Source: Flavobacterium terrae (GTDB taxonomy: Bacteria > Bacteroidota > Bacteroidia > Flavobacteriales > Flavobacteriaceae). From it: a stretch of 64,000 nucleotides of DNA. The position numbers and the translations under genes are program-made. Positions 1 to 9,800 of this stretch are shown one piece after another. How positions within the stretch are numbered: position 1 is the stretch's first letter; every line of letters begins with the position of its first letter. The notes under the pieces are model-generated. The model was not told the origin of the DNA, searched no databases, and saw only the letters and a program-made list of their open reading frames with translations. The stretch covers positions 22,634 through 86,633 of the forward strand of contig NZ_FQZI01000007.1 of NCBI RefSeq assembly GCF_900142035.1. The letters are read 5' to 3'.

Positions 1-555
1 TCATTAAGAGGTTTGCTTTTAAATTCTGCCGATGGTAGAATGGTAAGCCGATTGACGCAGCGAATGGTAAAAGTTATTCAGGCTGACACAACCAGCGAGC
101 GTGGTTTAAGAAATGTTATCGATGGTGAGGCTGAATTGCTGGCAGGTTTTGAATTCAACATTAGAGGAAAGTTGGGAACCAGTTTATTTGCTCCTTTTGT
201 AGCAACCATTGATAGAGTAACTGGGGAAATCAAAGTTGATTTGGCTTCATTTATACCATCGAATATGATTGCTGCACCAACTGGAACAACGCACTTTAAA
301 ATTATTTCTGCGGGTACTGAAATCGATTTTGAAGCAGAAACTTTTGTTGAAGCTCATTCCGAAACGGCTATTTTGCCTTGGGATACTACAGCAACTGCCG
401 CTATCAGTCAAACGAATTTGGTAACTGCGAATAGTACACATCCTTTATTTTTAGCATTAGGGATTGAGTTCTATCAACAGGTAAATGGTCAAATGTATCC
501 TTTGAAAAATGGGGCTTTTAACCCATTGGCTTTGGTTTCTGTAAGTGGATTGTAA
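1..555 (+). CDS. conserved hypothetical protein, 5' end cut by window
   Basis: The reading frame is open from the first base and ends at TAA 553-555, so the true start lies upstream and the visible 184 codons are the C-terminal part. No signal peptide, membrane segment or catalytic motif is visible. The composition (many T, S, A and hydrophobic residues in alternating runs) suggests a beta-rich fold. It is followed 28 bases later by two small hydrophobic genes on the same strand, then by a terminator at 1085, so the three probably form one transcription unit. I do not recognise the family and assign no function. Confidence 0.6.
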   Translation, partial: SLRGLLLNSADGRMVSRLTQRMVKVIQADTTSERGLRNVIDGEAELLAGFEFNIRGKLGTSLFAPFVATIDRVTGEIKVDLASFIPSNMIAAPTGTTHFKIISAGTEIDFEAETFVEAHSETAILPWDTTATAAISQTNLVTANSTHPLFLALGIEFYQQVNGQMYPLKNGAFNPLALVSVSGL

Positions 556-583
556 TAGTGTCTAATCTTAAAATAGAGAATTT

Positions 584-862
584 ATGAACATTGTAGAGAG
601 AGCTAAGGCTCCAACACCAAAGTTTTTCAGAGTTTTGAGAACCGTAGGTTTAGCATTATTGGCGGTAAGTGGTAGCATTGTTGCTGCTCCAGTAGCTTTG
701 CCTGCGATTGTAGTTACAGTAGCTGGTTATGCTGCAGTTGCTGGTACTGTATTATCTGCTGTAAGTCAGGTTACGGTTGATGATGATGCAAAGCGTGAGC
801 AGGAAATTGTAAAACGACTGCAGGAAGAAAACAAATATTTACCTCGTGATGGAATCAAATAA
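584..862 (+). CDS. small membrane protein of unknown function
   Basis: This 92-residue protein has a charged N-terminus (residues 1-20), a long Ala/Val-rich hydrophobic stretch at about 22-65 that could form one or two membrane helices, and a charged C-terminal tail rich in K, R, E and D. The start is ATG at 584. Its 3' end overlaps the next small gene by 14 bases, which suggests translational coupling. The layout of two tiny membrane proteins after a larger soluble one recalls holin-like or phage-tail-associated cassettes, but there is no sequence proof of that. Function unknown. Confidence 0.55.
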   Translation: MNIVERAKAPTPKFFRVLRTVGLALLAVSGSIVAAPVALPAIVVTVAGYAAVAGTVLSAVSQVTVDDDAKREQEIVKRLQEENKYLPRDGIK

Positions 863-1025
863 TTCAATCCATGCGGGAACTGCAGCCGGAACCGTTTTAA
901 GTATAGTGCCTAATATCAGTTCCGAAGATATTTTAAAAACGATTGTTTTGGCAATTGTCGGAGCAATTGTAAGTTTTACAGTCTCGTTACTATTAAAGAG
1001 GCTGACAAAATTCAAAAATAAATAG
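849..1025 (+). CDS. 58-residue membrane protein, possibly holin-like
   Basis: ATG at 849 opens a 58-codon frame ending with TAG at 1023-1025, overlapping the preceding gene by 14 bases in another frame. The protein has a polar N-terminus (about residues 1-28, with GTAAGT), one membrane helix at about 30-50 (rich in I, V, L, A) and a basic C-terminus ending KRLTKFKNK, giving a positive-inside topology. A factor-independent terminator follows at 1085-1113. Its size, single helix and coupling to another hydrophobic protein fit a small holin-like or leader membrane protein, but this is inference only. Confidence 0.5.
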   Translation: MESNNSIHAGTAAGTVLSIVPNISSEDILKTIVLAIVGAIVSFTVSLLLKRLTKFKNK

Positions 1026-1084
1026 TGCTTCGATGTACTCAGCAACCATCCGGTTTTGATTGGTAACCTTTTCCGGATAATTAG

Positions 1085-1113
1085 AAAGCCTGGTCACGTG
1101 ATCAGGCTTTTTT
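1085..1113 (+). terminator. intrinsic terminator
   Basis: AAAGCCTG and CAGGCTTT form a stem around a palindromic CACGTG centre, followed by a T run. It closes the operon of three small genes ending at 1025. Confidence 0.75.
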
Positions 1114-1118
1114 GTATG

Positions 1119-1298
1119 CTATCCTTCCTGAAATTGATTTAACGTTACTTCTTCAATTACTACCTCAGCATCTGAAGTATACAATCCGTTATACTTTGCA
1201 ATATCGACGGCTTTAATTCTGCTGTCGAATATTCCAAAATAAATTCTCGATGATTTGGTTTTCCAAACATCTGTTTGGTACAAAATAAATAGTGTCAT
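1119..1298 (-). CDS. 59-residue hypothetical protein
   Basis: On the minus strand ATG at 1298 opens a 59-codon frame ending at TAG (1121-1119). The protein begins MTLFILYQTDVWKTK and contains FDSRIKAVDIAKYNGL, with an acidic C-terminal third. It has no membrane segment or signal peptide. It lies 27 bases downstream of the DUF6943-like gene on the same strand and is probably co-transcribed with it. The mixed hydrophobic/charged pattern looks like a genuine small globular protein. Function unknown. Confidence 0.5.
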   Translation of the reverse strand: MTLFILYQTDVWKTKSSRIYFGIFDSRIKAVDIAKYNGLYTSDAEVVIEEVTLNQFQEG

Positions 1299-1325
1299 AG
1301 GCTGGTTATGTTATTGGCTTTTACT

Positions 1326-1748
1326 TTATCGCTTACAGTACCTGTACAGGATAGTTCTACGCAAATCATTAATAAGATTGATATTTTCGTGAAATTGCTT
1401 TTCCTTTAATTCCAAAAGGCGTAATGCCTGAATGTTTTTTTTGTGCTGTTCGTAATCTTCATAAATTTCTGTTACTCTTGGAAATAACTCTTTTTTAAAT
1501 TCCTGCAATCGAATAAAAGGAATAACAGAACCTATTAAAAATTGATGCCAAAATTTTGATTTCCATAAACTGAAAGTTACCCAGTAGATATTTTCGCAAT
1601 CTTCTTCGTTTTGGAAAATGAGTACAAAGCTATTTGTAAATGGTTCCTTCTGCGGTTTACCGCTGTTAAGTCCTTTGTTAAGGATAAATAAATGAGGTTT
1701 GCTGTAAATAGTGTCCTTTCTGTGGGTTTTAACGATGTAATTTATCAT
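1326..1748 (-). CDS. DUF6943-like protein
   Basis: This is a 140-residue soluble protein. The N-terminal part has the pattern KTHRK...SKPHLFILNKGLNSGKP followed by W and FW-rich strands (WVTFSLWKSKFWH), then GSVIPFIR and a charged helical C-terminal half. I recognise this arrangement as the Bacteroidota DUF6943 family, often found in mobile-element accessory DNA. No function is established for the family. The length is normal and the start ATG at 1748 is the first in frame. The 59-residue gene at 1119-1298 follows it. About 400 bases upstream begins the long inverted-repeat region. Confidence 0.55.
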   Translation of the reverse strand: MINYIVKTHRKDTIYSKPHLFILNKGLNSGKPQKEPFTNSFVLIFQNEEDCENIYWVTFSLWKSKFWHQFLIGSVIPFIRLQEFKKELFPRVTEIYEDYEQHKKNIQALRLLELKEKQFHENINLINDLRRTILYRYCKR

Positions 1749-1800
1749 GGCTTCGGATTTTAGTTTAATGCTCAGTCCCTTCCTTACACAACATTTTTTT

Positions 1801-1983
1801 CAAAAGAAAAAAGAGTAAAAAAGAAAGCCTACTACCCCTGTGGAGGGGTTCAGAAAAGCAAGTTTTTCTGGAAAAATACTACCCGGATGGGTGGAGATTT
1901 TTACAGAAACCCGTAGGGTTTGAACTTGCTTTTTTGAAGACCGGAACTAATCTTTGCCTTCTTTTTTTCTCTTTTTTGTTTTG
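1801..1983 (+). repeat. nested inverted repeats, first block
   Basis: An A-rich arm at 1801-1828 pairs with a T-rich arm at 1956-1983 (25 of 28 positions). Inside it, AAAAGCAAGTT (1854-1864) pairs perfectly with 1923-1933. Small hairpins sit between: ACCCCT/AGGGGT (1834-1849), ACCC/GGGT (1881-1892) and AACCC/GGGTT (1909-1920). No protein gene is convincing here. It directly precedes the larger structured region at 2041-2864 and may be part of it. Confidence 0.55.
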
Positions 1984-2040
1984 ATTACGAATTGTTTCTT
2001 CTGAAATCCTGATCTTCATGAATTGAGAGCTAATCGTCTT

Positions 2041-2864
2041 GAAAGGGTTAGAAATTTTTGGGCATTTTGAATAAAAGAAACTTGTCAGTAAAACCAGAGT
2101 GCGTTTCAAAATGCCCAAAAATTTGTAACTCTTTCTTAGGACTTGATTTTTGGGGATGCCAAAAGCAGTGTTCAGTGAACAGTTAGCAGTATGCAGTGAG
2201 GTTTTTGTTCTGAAAATGGAAGGCATCTCCAAAAAATAACTATAAACCACTCCTAGTGCGGTGGCAGTAGCGGAAGCATGGGTATTGTTTCTTTATTTGT
2301 CAACTAAAGGTCTTCTGATTGGTTTTATGCCGGCTTGATGCCTTTATAGGTGTACAATATTCCGAACTTCGTTTACAAGAAATTGTGATTATGGAATTGT
2401 AAGGCATTGAGCTGGCGTGAAACCAATTATGGCAATGCTACTGGCAAATAAAGAAACAATACTTATGCGGGCAAAATTTGGCTTTGTGGGTGCTGTTTGG
2501 TTTCTGCGGTGGGATTAACTTGAATTAAAGAGAAAAGTTGCTTAGGAATTGTTACAGCGCTTACAAAGGCAATGCAAACACTACCGCTTTAAACACAAAG
2601 AAGCTAAAAACAGGAAACGGAAACTTCTTCTGGAATGAATTTAGCCTAAAAATTTCTGTTGAAAAACTGCGCTTGTTAAAGGTAGTGGCGAAGGGCGGTG
2701 TTTTTGGTAGCTGGTTGGTGCGATGGAAGCTGCCAAAAATGTTGCCCTGGAGCCACTACCCTGCGCGGCTGTTTTACATAATGACATCTTATAGTGCTTG
2801 GCTTTCCAAAAATACAATAACTAGGTCTGGCATGAACTATAAGACTGCATTATGTAACACAGCT
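2041..2864 (+). ncRNA. candidate large structured RNA (identity unknown)
   Basis: Five successive long stems fold from the + strand. Stem I pairs 2041-2071 with 2105-2135 (30 pairs, one mismatch). Stem II pairs 2147-2160 with 2222-2235. Stem III pairs 2276-2299 with 2445-2468 and, inside it, 2316-2344 with 2401-2429 (53 pairs, no mismatch). Stem IV pairs 2681-2689 with 2752-2760 and 2692-2712 with 2728-2748. Stem V pairs 2767-2783 with 2848-2864 (one mismatch) and 2787-2795 with 2836-2844. All 16 non-Watson-Crick pairs inside these helices are G-U on the + strand; on the minus strand they would be A-C clashes. That asymmetry points to selection on a folded + strand. A weak hairpin with eight T at about 2912-2939 could be the 3' end. 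Folded single-stranded DNA (oriT or sso) is the alternative. No protein gene is supported between 1749 and 3167. Confidence 0.55.
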
Positions 2865-3104
2865 TGGGGAAAAAAATTACTGGCACAAGTTGCGAAGCAT
2901 ATGTGTTTTTGTACTAAAAACTGTGACAGTATTTTTTTTAGAGCGTTGGCAAATAATTCTACTGAGCTACTCACATAATAAATGAAACGATTAATAATTA
3001 CACTTAAGGAAATTAGCGAAATGAAGCAAACAAAGAACTTGCTTTAGGAATACTTGGACTAAAGACAGTTTTTGTGTAGCTGAATGAGATAATGACTATT
3101 ATGC

Positions 3105-3140
3105 AAAAAAAAAGATGCTTACTTATTACAGCAAACATCT
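3105..3140 (-). terminator. intrinsic terminator of the Zn/Cd operon
   Basis: Read on the minus strand, AGATGTTTGCT pairs with AGTAAGCATCT (11 pairs, two of them G-U) around a 6-base loop and is followed by a run of nine T. It lies 28 bases after the stop of the P-type ATPase. Confidence 0.8.
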
Positions 3141-3167
3141 CTTTCATTTGAATAATATAACTAACAC

Positions 3168-5159
3168 TTAAAATTTCATTTTTTGAATCCGAACCGCATT
3201 AAGGATTGCCAATAAAGCCACACCTACATCGGCAAAAACGGCTTCCCACATCGTGGCTAAACCTCCTGCACCGAGTATAAGCACAATCGCTTTTACGGTA
3301 AATGCTAATCCAATATTTTGCCACACAATTTTTTTAGTTTGTTTCCCAATATTGATTGCCATTGCAATTTTACTTGGTTTATCGTCTTGTATCACTACAT
3401 CAGCCGTTTCTATGGTGGCATCGCTTCCTAATCCTCCCATAGCAATACCTACATCACTTAAAGCTACTACCGGAGCATCGTTTACACCATCACCAACAAA
3501 AGCGACGGTTTCCTTTTTAGACTTAATTTCTTTTACCTTGTTTACCTTGTCTTCGGGAAGTAAATCGCCAAAGGCATTGACAATTCCGAGTTTTTGAGCT
3601 ACAAATTGTACCACTGTATTTTTATCGCCACTTAACATTGTTGTTTTGACACCTAACGATTTGAGCATTTCAATGGTAATTTGAGCATCTTCTTTGATAC
3701 TATCGGCAATGGTAATGTATCCCGCAAATTTAGAATCGTATGCAATAGCGATTAAAGTATAAACAATACTTGTTGGATCAATATCATACGAAATAGAAAA
3801 TTTGTCCATCAGTTTGAAATTACCAACCAATAATTCTTTGCCGTTTACAGTGGCTTTTAATCCGTGACCTGATATCTCTTCTGTATTTTGCAAAACTATT
3901 GATGTATCAATTGTTCCAACAAATTGATGAATAGCTGTAGCAACAGGATGGGTACTTTGTCCTTCAAGTGCATTGACCATTCGTAAAATTTCATTTTTAT
4001 CGAATTCTGGCTTAATGACAACCTCCTGAACATTAAAAACGCCTTCGGTCATTGTTCCGGTTTTGTCCATTACTACGTTCTGAATAGTTGCCATTACATC
4101 AAGAAAATTGCTTCCTTTGAAAAGGATTCCGTTTTTACTGGCTGCACCAATTCCTCCAAAATATCCTAACGGAATACTGATTACTAAAGCGCAAGGGCAC
4201 GAAATAACCAAGAATACTAGAGCTCTGTATAGCCATTCACTAAAAACATAATTATCAACAAACAGCATTGGCAAAACACAAATAGCAACAGCTAAAAACA
4301 CTACAATAGGCGTATAAATTTTGGCAAACTTCCTTATGAATAGTTCTGTATGTGCTTTTTGTGCGGTGGCATTTTGTACTAATTCTAAAATTTTACTTAG
4401 CTTACTGTCTGTATATGCCGTGGTTACTTTTACTTGCGAAACAGTATTCAGATTTATCATTCCCGCTAAAACTGTTTCGCCTTTACTTTTTGTATCGGGT
4501 TTACTTTCTCCTGTTAAAGCCGCTGTGTTGAAGGATGCCGTTTCAGAAAGCAGTTCACCATCTAAACCCAATTTCTCCCCTGCTTTAAGCTGAATAATAT
4601 CTCCAATTTTAGCTTCCGAAGCTTTTATGATTTTAGCCATCTTATTTTCAAGAATGGTTACTTCATCCGGTCGCTGGTCAAGTAACGATTTAATATTGGA
4701 TTTTGCTCTTGTAACGGCTAATGTTTGGAATATTTCTCCAATGGCATAAAATAGCATTACCGCAACACCTTCGGGGTATTCACCAATAGCAAATGCTCCA
4801 ATAGTTGCAATACTCATTAATAGAAACTCTGAAAATATTTCGCCTTTGCGCATACTTCCTACGGCTTCTTTTACTACCGGTAAACCGACAGGAATATAAG
4901 CTAAAATATACCACCCAATTCGCACCCAACCCTTAAACCAAGTTTGAGTAAAATAATTATCAAAACCTATTGCCACAAGTAACAATGTAAAGCTTATAAT
5001 CGCCGGGACAAACATTTTAAAAGTACTTGTACTTTCGTGCGAATGTTCGTGATTATGACCATCGTCATCAGAATGCTTCTCGCTTTCGTGATTTATTTTA
5101 TCCTCAAGTGTGCAGCATAGCTGCTTACCTGTTGCATCGTATTTATGCTGATGTTCCAT
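3168..5159 (-). CDS. cadA: Zn/Cd/Pb-exporting P1B-type ATPase
   Basis: This 663-residue inner-membrane ATP-driven exporter of divalent soft metals has a His/Cys-rich N-terminal tail in place of a full HMA domain (HEHSHE near residues 37-42, a CC pair near 15). Then come paired membrane helices, the actuator domain (TGES), the metal-site motif CPC near residue 320, the phosphorylation motif DKTGT near 365, an HP motif in the nucleotide domain, and GDGVNDAP near 558. CPC together with the last-helix pattern DVG fits the P1B-2 (Zn/Cd/Pb) subgroup. It is the last gene of the operon running from 11152, after an adaptor and an RND pump, and is followed by a strong terminator. The symbol reflects the family; exact metal preference is inferred. 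Confidence 0.88.
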   Translation of the reverse strand: MEHQHKYDATGKQLCCTLEDKINHESEKHSDDDGHNHEHSHESTSTFKMFVPAIISFTLLLVAIGFDNYFTQTWFKGWVRIGWYILAYIPVGLPVVKEAVGSMRKGEIFSEFLLMSIATIGAFAIGEYPEGVAVMLFYAIGEIFQTLAVTRAKSNIKSLLDQRPDEVTILENKMAKIIKASEAKIGDIIQLKAGEKLGLDGELLSETASFNTAALTGESKPDTKSKGETVLAGMINLNTVSQVKVTTAYTDSKLSKILELVQNATAQKAHTELFIRKFAKIYTPIVVFLAVAICVLPMLFVDNYVFSEWLYRALVFLVISCPCALVISIPLGYFGGIGAASKNGILFKGSNFLDVMATIQNVVMDKTGTMTEGVFNVQEVVIKPEFDKNEILRMVNALEGQSTHPVATAIHQFVGTIDTSIVLQNTEEISGHGLKATVNGKELLVGNFKLMDKFSISYDIDPTSIVYTLIAIAYDSKFAGYITIADSIKEDAQITIEMLKSLGVKTTMLSGDKNTVVQFVAQKLGIVNAFGDLLPEDKVNKVKEIKSKKETVAFVGDGVNDAPVVALSDVGIAMGGLGSDATIETADVVIQDDKPSKIAMAINIGKQTKKIVWQNIGLAFTVKAIVLILGAGGLATMWEAVFADVGVALLAILNAVRIQKMKF

Positions 5160-5170
5160 ATTGGATTATT

Positions 5171-5536
5171 TTAAGAATTAGCATTGATAATTTCCTGAAT
5201 GTCTTTTGGTATTTCCATCGATTTTAATGGTGGCACATTTGAACCACCTGTATTACCCACCGGAATATGACCTACAAATGACTTAACGCCTCCAATGAGT
5301 AATCTTGGTATTTGTCCGATTACCTCTCTGGTACTTTTTATTTTAAAGCCAAATTGCAACATTTTCCAATGCACATAGGAATGCTCATAAGGATACTTTT
5401 GCCCTATAATGTGCGCCCGCTCTAAGTGATACCAAGCCATATTTAGGTTATCTATCTGTAAATTGTCCTTGAATGCTTCTAACTCTTTTTTATAAAAAGG
5501 AATTAGAATACTTGGCATTATTGTGTTAATTTTCAT
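5171..5536 (-). CDS. DUF3703 family protein
   Basis: This 121-residue soluble protein has the pattern AWYHLERAHIIGQ and HSYVHWKML, followed by GQIPRLLIGG and GHIPVGNTGG. These match the DUF3703 family, a small protein usually encoded next to metal-efflux genes. Its conserved His, Trp and Gly residues suggest a metal or membrane contact, but no biochemical role is established. It sits between the adaptor gene (17 bases) and the P-type ATPase gene (12 bases) on the same strand, so it is clearly part of the efflux operon. The start at 5536 gives MKINTIMPS; the inner ATG would shorten it by six residues. Confidence 0.7.
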   Translation of the reverse strand: MKINTIMPSILIPFYKKELEAFKDNLQIDNLNMAWYHLERAHIIGQKYPYEHSYVHWKMLQFGFKIKSTREVIGQIPRLLIGGVKSFVGHIPVGNTGGSNVPPLKSMEIPKDIQEIINANS

Positions 5537-5552
5537 AACATTAAAGTATTAG

Positions 5553-6821
5553 TTAGTGTTCGTGTTCTCCACCTCCTTTAGAAGTTGCTAATAGATAGAA
5601 CGCCCCTTTGATTACTATTTTTGCATCCGCAGGAATTTCCCCAACCAATTTGACTTCGGTATAACCTAAATCTGTAGTGCCAGGAACTACTTCAATGGCT
5701 TTAAAGTGAATTTCATTGTGTCCTTCTTCTTCGCCTTCTGCGTGTTCCGAATGGGCTTCGCCTTCTTTGTGTATATGCTCTTCTACTTTAGCTTTTGGTG
5801 CTTCTTCGCTGTGTTCTTCTTGAATGTAAATAAAATATTTATCTCCGTTTCTAACAATGGCATCTTTTGGCAATGCCTGAACCGTTTGATTGGTAATATT
5901 GATATTAGCAGCTACATACATTCCTGAAATTAAATCTTTAGCATCGCTTGGATTAATTTTTGCGTGTACGGCTACCGACTTACTTTCATTAGAAAAGGAT
6001 TTATTAATACCGAATATTTTCCCTTTGATGGATTTGTTGGATTGATTGGTTAAAACAAAATCGACTTCCTGACCTACTGAAATTTTGCCTAAATCTTTTT
6101 CAAATACATTCAAATCCAAATGCATTTGGCTATTGTCAACCACTTCAAAAAGTGTCACTCCTGTTTCTGCAAAAGCGCCTTTGGTTATGCTTATTTTACC
6201 TACGTAACCACTAATTGGAGAAACAATAGGAATAAGTGAAGTACTTCCGCTTAAACTTACGTGTAATGCTTGTAGTTTATTTTTAGCGGCTTGTGCTCTT
6301 GCTCTTTCAACTGCTAATTTTGACTTTACTTCCTGAAATGTTTTGCGAGGATTTACATTTTCATCGCTCAATGTTTTTTGACGGTTGTATTCCAATTGCA
6401 GGTATTCAATGTTAGCAATGGCAGAATTATAATCTTCCTGCATTTCTGTAACTTCAAGATTTTGAATGGTTGCCAATGTTTTGCCTTTTGCAACAAATGT
6501 ACCTTCTAACACATAAATATCTTTAACAACGCCTCCTATTAAAGTTGAAATATTAGCCATATTTTGTGGCGGAACTGCTGTATATCCGTTAGCTTTAATT
6601 ACGGTATTAAGATTTTTCATTTCAATACTACCCGTTACAATACCAATGGTTTTGAATTGCGCTTCGGTCAACGCTACTTCGGTTTCTGACTTTTCTTCCT
6701 CGTGGGCTTCTTCGGTTTTCTTCTCGCCACAAGAATTTAGAAAAAAGAGAAAAGAAAATAGAACAAAGAGATTGAAGAACGAACCCAGATTATAATTTAT
6801 TTTTAAAAATATATTTTTCAT
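5553..6821 (-). CDS. RND efflux periplasmic adaptor, CzcB type
   Basis: A 422-residue lipoprotein adaptor linking an RND pump to the outer-membrane channel. An N-terminal hydrophobic segment ends in a lipobox-like FLNSC near residue 31. Next come an acidic/His stretch, the barrel-sandwich (lipoyl-like) halves around residues 85-115 and 215-245, a coiled-coil hairpin between them, and a beta-barrel. A His/Glu-rich insert near residues 330-370 (EEHSEEAPK, HIHKEG, HSEHAEGEEEGH) and a C-terminal GGGEHEH are likely divalent-metal contacts. It lies 11 bases downstream of the pump gene. The His-rich insert in the membrane-proximal region favours Zn/Co/Cd over Cu. Confidence 0.85.
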   Translation of the reverse strand: MKNIFLKINYNLGSFFNLFVLFSFLFFLNSCGEKKTEEAHEEEKSETEVALTEAQFKTIGIVTGSIEMKNLNTVIKANGYTAVPPQNMANISTLIGGVVKDIYVLEGTFVAKGKTLATIQNLEVTEMQEDYNSAIANIEYLQLEYNRQKTLSDENVNPRKTFQEVKSKLAVERARAQAAKNKLQALHVSLSGSTSLIPIVSPISGYVGKISITKGAFAETGVTLFEVVDNSQMHLDLNVFEKDLGKISVGQEVDFVLTNQSNKSIKGKIFGINKSFSNESKSVAVHAKINPSDAKDLISGMYVAANINITNQTVQALPKDAIVRNGDKYFIYIQEEHSEEAPKAKVEEHIHKEGEAHSEHAEGEEEGHNEIHFKAIEVVPGTTDLGYTEVKLVGEIPADAKIVIKGAFYLLATSKGGGEHEH

Positions 6822-6832
6822 TTTGTTGAGTA

Positions 6833-9800
6833 TTAATTATTGCTAAAAGATGGGAATTGCAATTGAATAGCGCTTTGATTATAAGCATTTACCGCTTCGG
6901 CATTTTGCTTTTTTATATCGATTGCCTGATTTAAAAAACTGATGTACGACCAGTAACTCATATCGCCATTGGCATAACTTTTTTGTGCCGTTGTTATGAT
7001 TTGGTCTGCGTATTGCAATCCTTCATTTTGATAATACAGCATTGCTTTGTTCTGTTTATCGAACTCGCTTTTCAATTCTTCTTTTTGCAGTTTTAAAGCT
7101 AATTTACTTTTATCTAATTCCAGTTGTGCCTGTACCACACTTATTTCTGAAGCCTTGGCACGAGCCGAATTTACACCTCCAAAAAGTGGAATTTGTAGCC
7201 CCGCCGTAAATCCTTGGAAATAAGATTTTGTATCGATGGTCTGTCCAAAATAACCTAATCCTAATTTTGGTGTTCTCATTGCCTTGAAAATATTGGCTTC
7301 TTTTTGATAAACTGAAATTTGTTGGGTGTAATAATCGTTTACCAATCCTTGCACTTTATCCTCGGCAATTGAAACATTCTTTTCATACTTTAACGGAGTT
7401 GCGGCATCAGGAACAATATTTTCATCGGTTTGGATAAAATACTGTAACTGCTTTTGATACACCGCCAAATCGTATTCCAACTGTAATTTTTGGGTTTCAA
7501 TTTCTTTTACCTTGGCTTTGGCACTTATGACTTCTATATTACCACTTTCACCTGTTTGAAAACGAAGTTCAGCATTTTTTAAAAACTTGATATAAATGTC
7601 ACTCAATTCGTTGTTTAACTTTTGAATGGAAACACCATACAAATATTGATAGTAAGCTAATGTTACCGCTTTTTCAATTTCGTATTCTGATAAGGCTTTT
7701 CTTTTCTCAGCTAATTTTGCCAATTCTTCCTGTAATTGTCTGTTTGCCTTAGTGATTTTACCAATTGGGAAATATTGCTGAACAGAAACATTATGGTCAT
7801 AATCAACACTATTAAACTGTCCGCCTTGGTATTGGACTTGCAAAGGATCTACTTGAAATGCCGCTTTTTTAAGCGTCGTTTGTTTTTCAATTTCTTTATC
7901 GGCAATTTTTAAATCGATATTGCTTTTCTTGGCTAAGGTAATTGCTTGGTCTAAAGTTACCGTTTGCTTGTTTTGTGATAATGCTACACAGCTAATCAAT
8001 AGAAACCAAAGGGTTACAAATGGTTGTCTTTTTTTAAATTTTCTTATTTTCATTCCGTTTTCAAATAATAAATAAAGTATTGGTAATACTATTAATGTCA
8101 GTAATGTTGCCGAGAACAAACCGCCTATAACTACTGTTGCCAATGGTTTTTGTACTTCGGCACCGCCACTGGTTGATAATGCCATAGGCATAAATCCTAA
8201 AGAAGCCACTGCCGCTGTCATTAACACAGGTCTAAGTCTTGTTTTTGTCCCCATTAATACACGTTGCAACGGATCGGTTATACCTTCTGATTTTAGTTGA
8301 TTGAAATAGGAAATCAATACAATTCCGTTTAAAACGGCAATACCAAACAAAGCAATAAATCCAATTCCTGCTGAAATACTAAAAGGCATTCCTCTAAGCC
8401 ATAACGCAAAAACACCACCTATCGCTGATAAAGGAATCGCGGTGAAGATTAACAAGGACTGTTTCACACTGTTGAATGTAAAAAACAGTAAAACCATGAT
8501 AAGTCCTAATGCAATGGGCAACGCTATTGAAAGACGCTTATTGGCTTCAACCAAATTTTCAAATTGTCCGCCATAAGTAATATAGTAACCCGCAGGAAGC
8601 TTGAAATTGGTTTCCAGTTTTTGCTGAATTTCTTCTACCACACTTTTTATATCACGACCACGAACATTTAACCCAACTGTTATTCTACGCTTTCCATTTT
8701 CACGAGAAACTTGTACAGGACCTTGCTCATAACTAATGGCAGCCACTTGGGATAGTGGTACTTGCTGACCATTTGGCAATGGAATAAACAAATTGCTTAC
8801 GTCTGTAATATCGCTTCTGTTGGCTGCATCCATTCTAACCACAACATCAAAACGCTTACTCTCTTCATAGATTTTTCCTGCGCTTTCCCCTGCAAACGAG
8901 GAACGAATAATTTTATTGACATCAGTAATATTTAAACCATACAATGCAATTTTATTGTAATCGTATTTTACAGTTATTTGTGGGAGTCCGGTTACTTTAT
9001 CAGCCTTTAAATCGCCAATACCTTCTATTTTATTTATTTTAGAAATCAATTCTTTGGCTTTTGTATCTAAAACTTCTAAATCGTCACCAAAAATTTTAAT
9101 GGCTATATCGCTTCGGCTACCCGTCATTAATTCGTTAAAACGCATTTGAATAGGCTGTGAAATTTCGATATTCGCCCCAGGAATAGCTTCCATTTCTTCT
9201 TTCATCAAATTGGCTAAATCTTCCCAATTATCGGCAGATGTCCACTCAGATTTGTCTTTCAAAACAATAATCAAATCGCCACTTTCAATTGGCATTGGGT
9301 CGGTTGGGATTTCTCCACTTCCAATTTTGGTAACGATGGTTTTAATTTCTGGGAATTTTGCTTTTAGAATTTTCTCATATTTGGTTGTTGTTTCTACCAT
9401 TTGGGTTAATGAACTACCTGTCATAATGGTAGCATTAATGGCTAAATCGCCTTCTTCAATGGTTGGAATAAATTCGCCACCCATATTTTGAAAAGTTATT
9501 ACAGCCAAAGCAAATAATCCTAATGCGATTACTAAAACCGATTTTTTAATTTGCAATGCTTTTTCTAAAAAAGGGGTATATATCTTCTCGAACCACGCCA
9601 TCATTCTATCGCTAAAATTCGATTTATGCTCAGTATTTTTCGATAAGAACATAGCACTCATCATTGGCACATAAGTCAATGATAAAATAAATGCTCCAAT
9701 AACTGCAAAACCTACTGTCATTGCCATTGGTTTGAACATTTTACCTTCTGTTCCTACTAAGGCTAATATTGGCAGATATACGATAAGAATTATTATTTCC

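Noticed and set aside
1879..2250. 123-codon minus-strand frame
   Set aside because: It overlaps the first block and stems I and II of inverted repeats. It has no recognisable domain or ribosome-binding site.
2041..2864. Group II intron
   Set aside because: No domain V/VI-like hairpin, no GUGYG start, and no reverse transcriptase or maturase frame nearby.
2538..2978. 146-codon + strand frame in the structured region
   Set aside because: It runs through stems IV and V, whose pairing with G-U only on one strand explains the sequence better. No domain or signal is visible, and the composition (many W, K, L, N) is unlike the other proteins.
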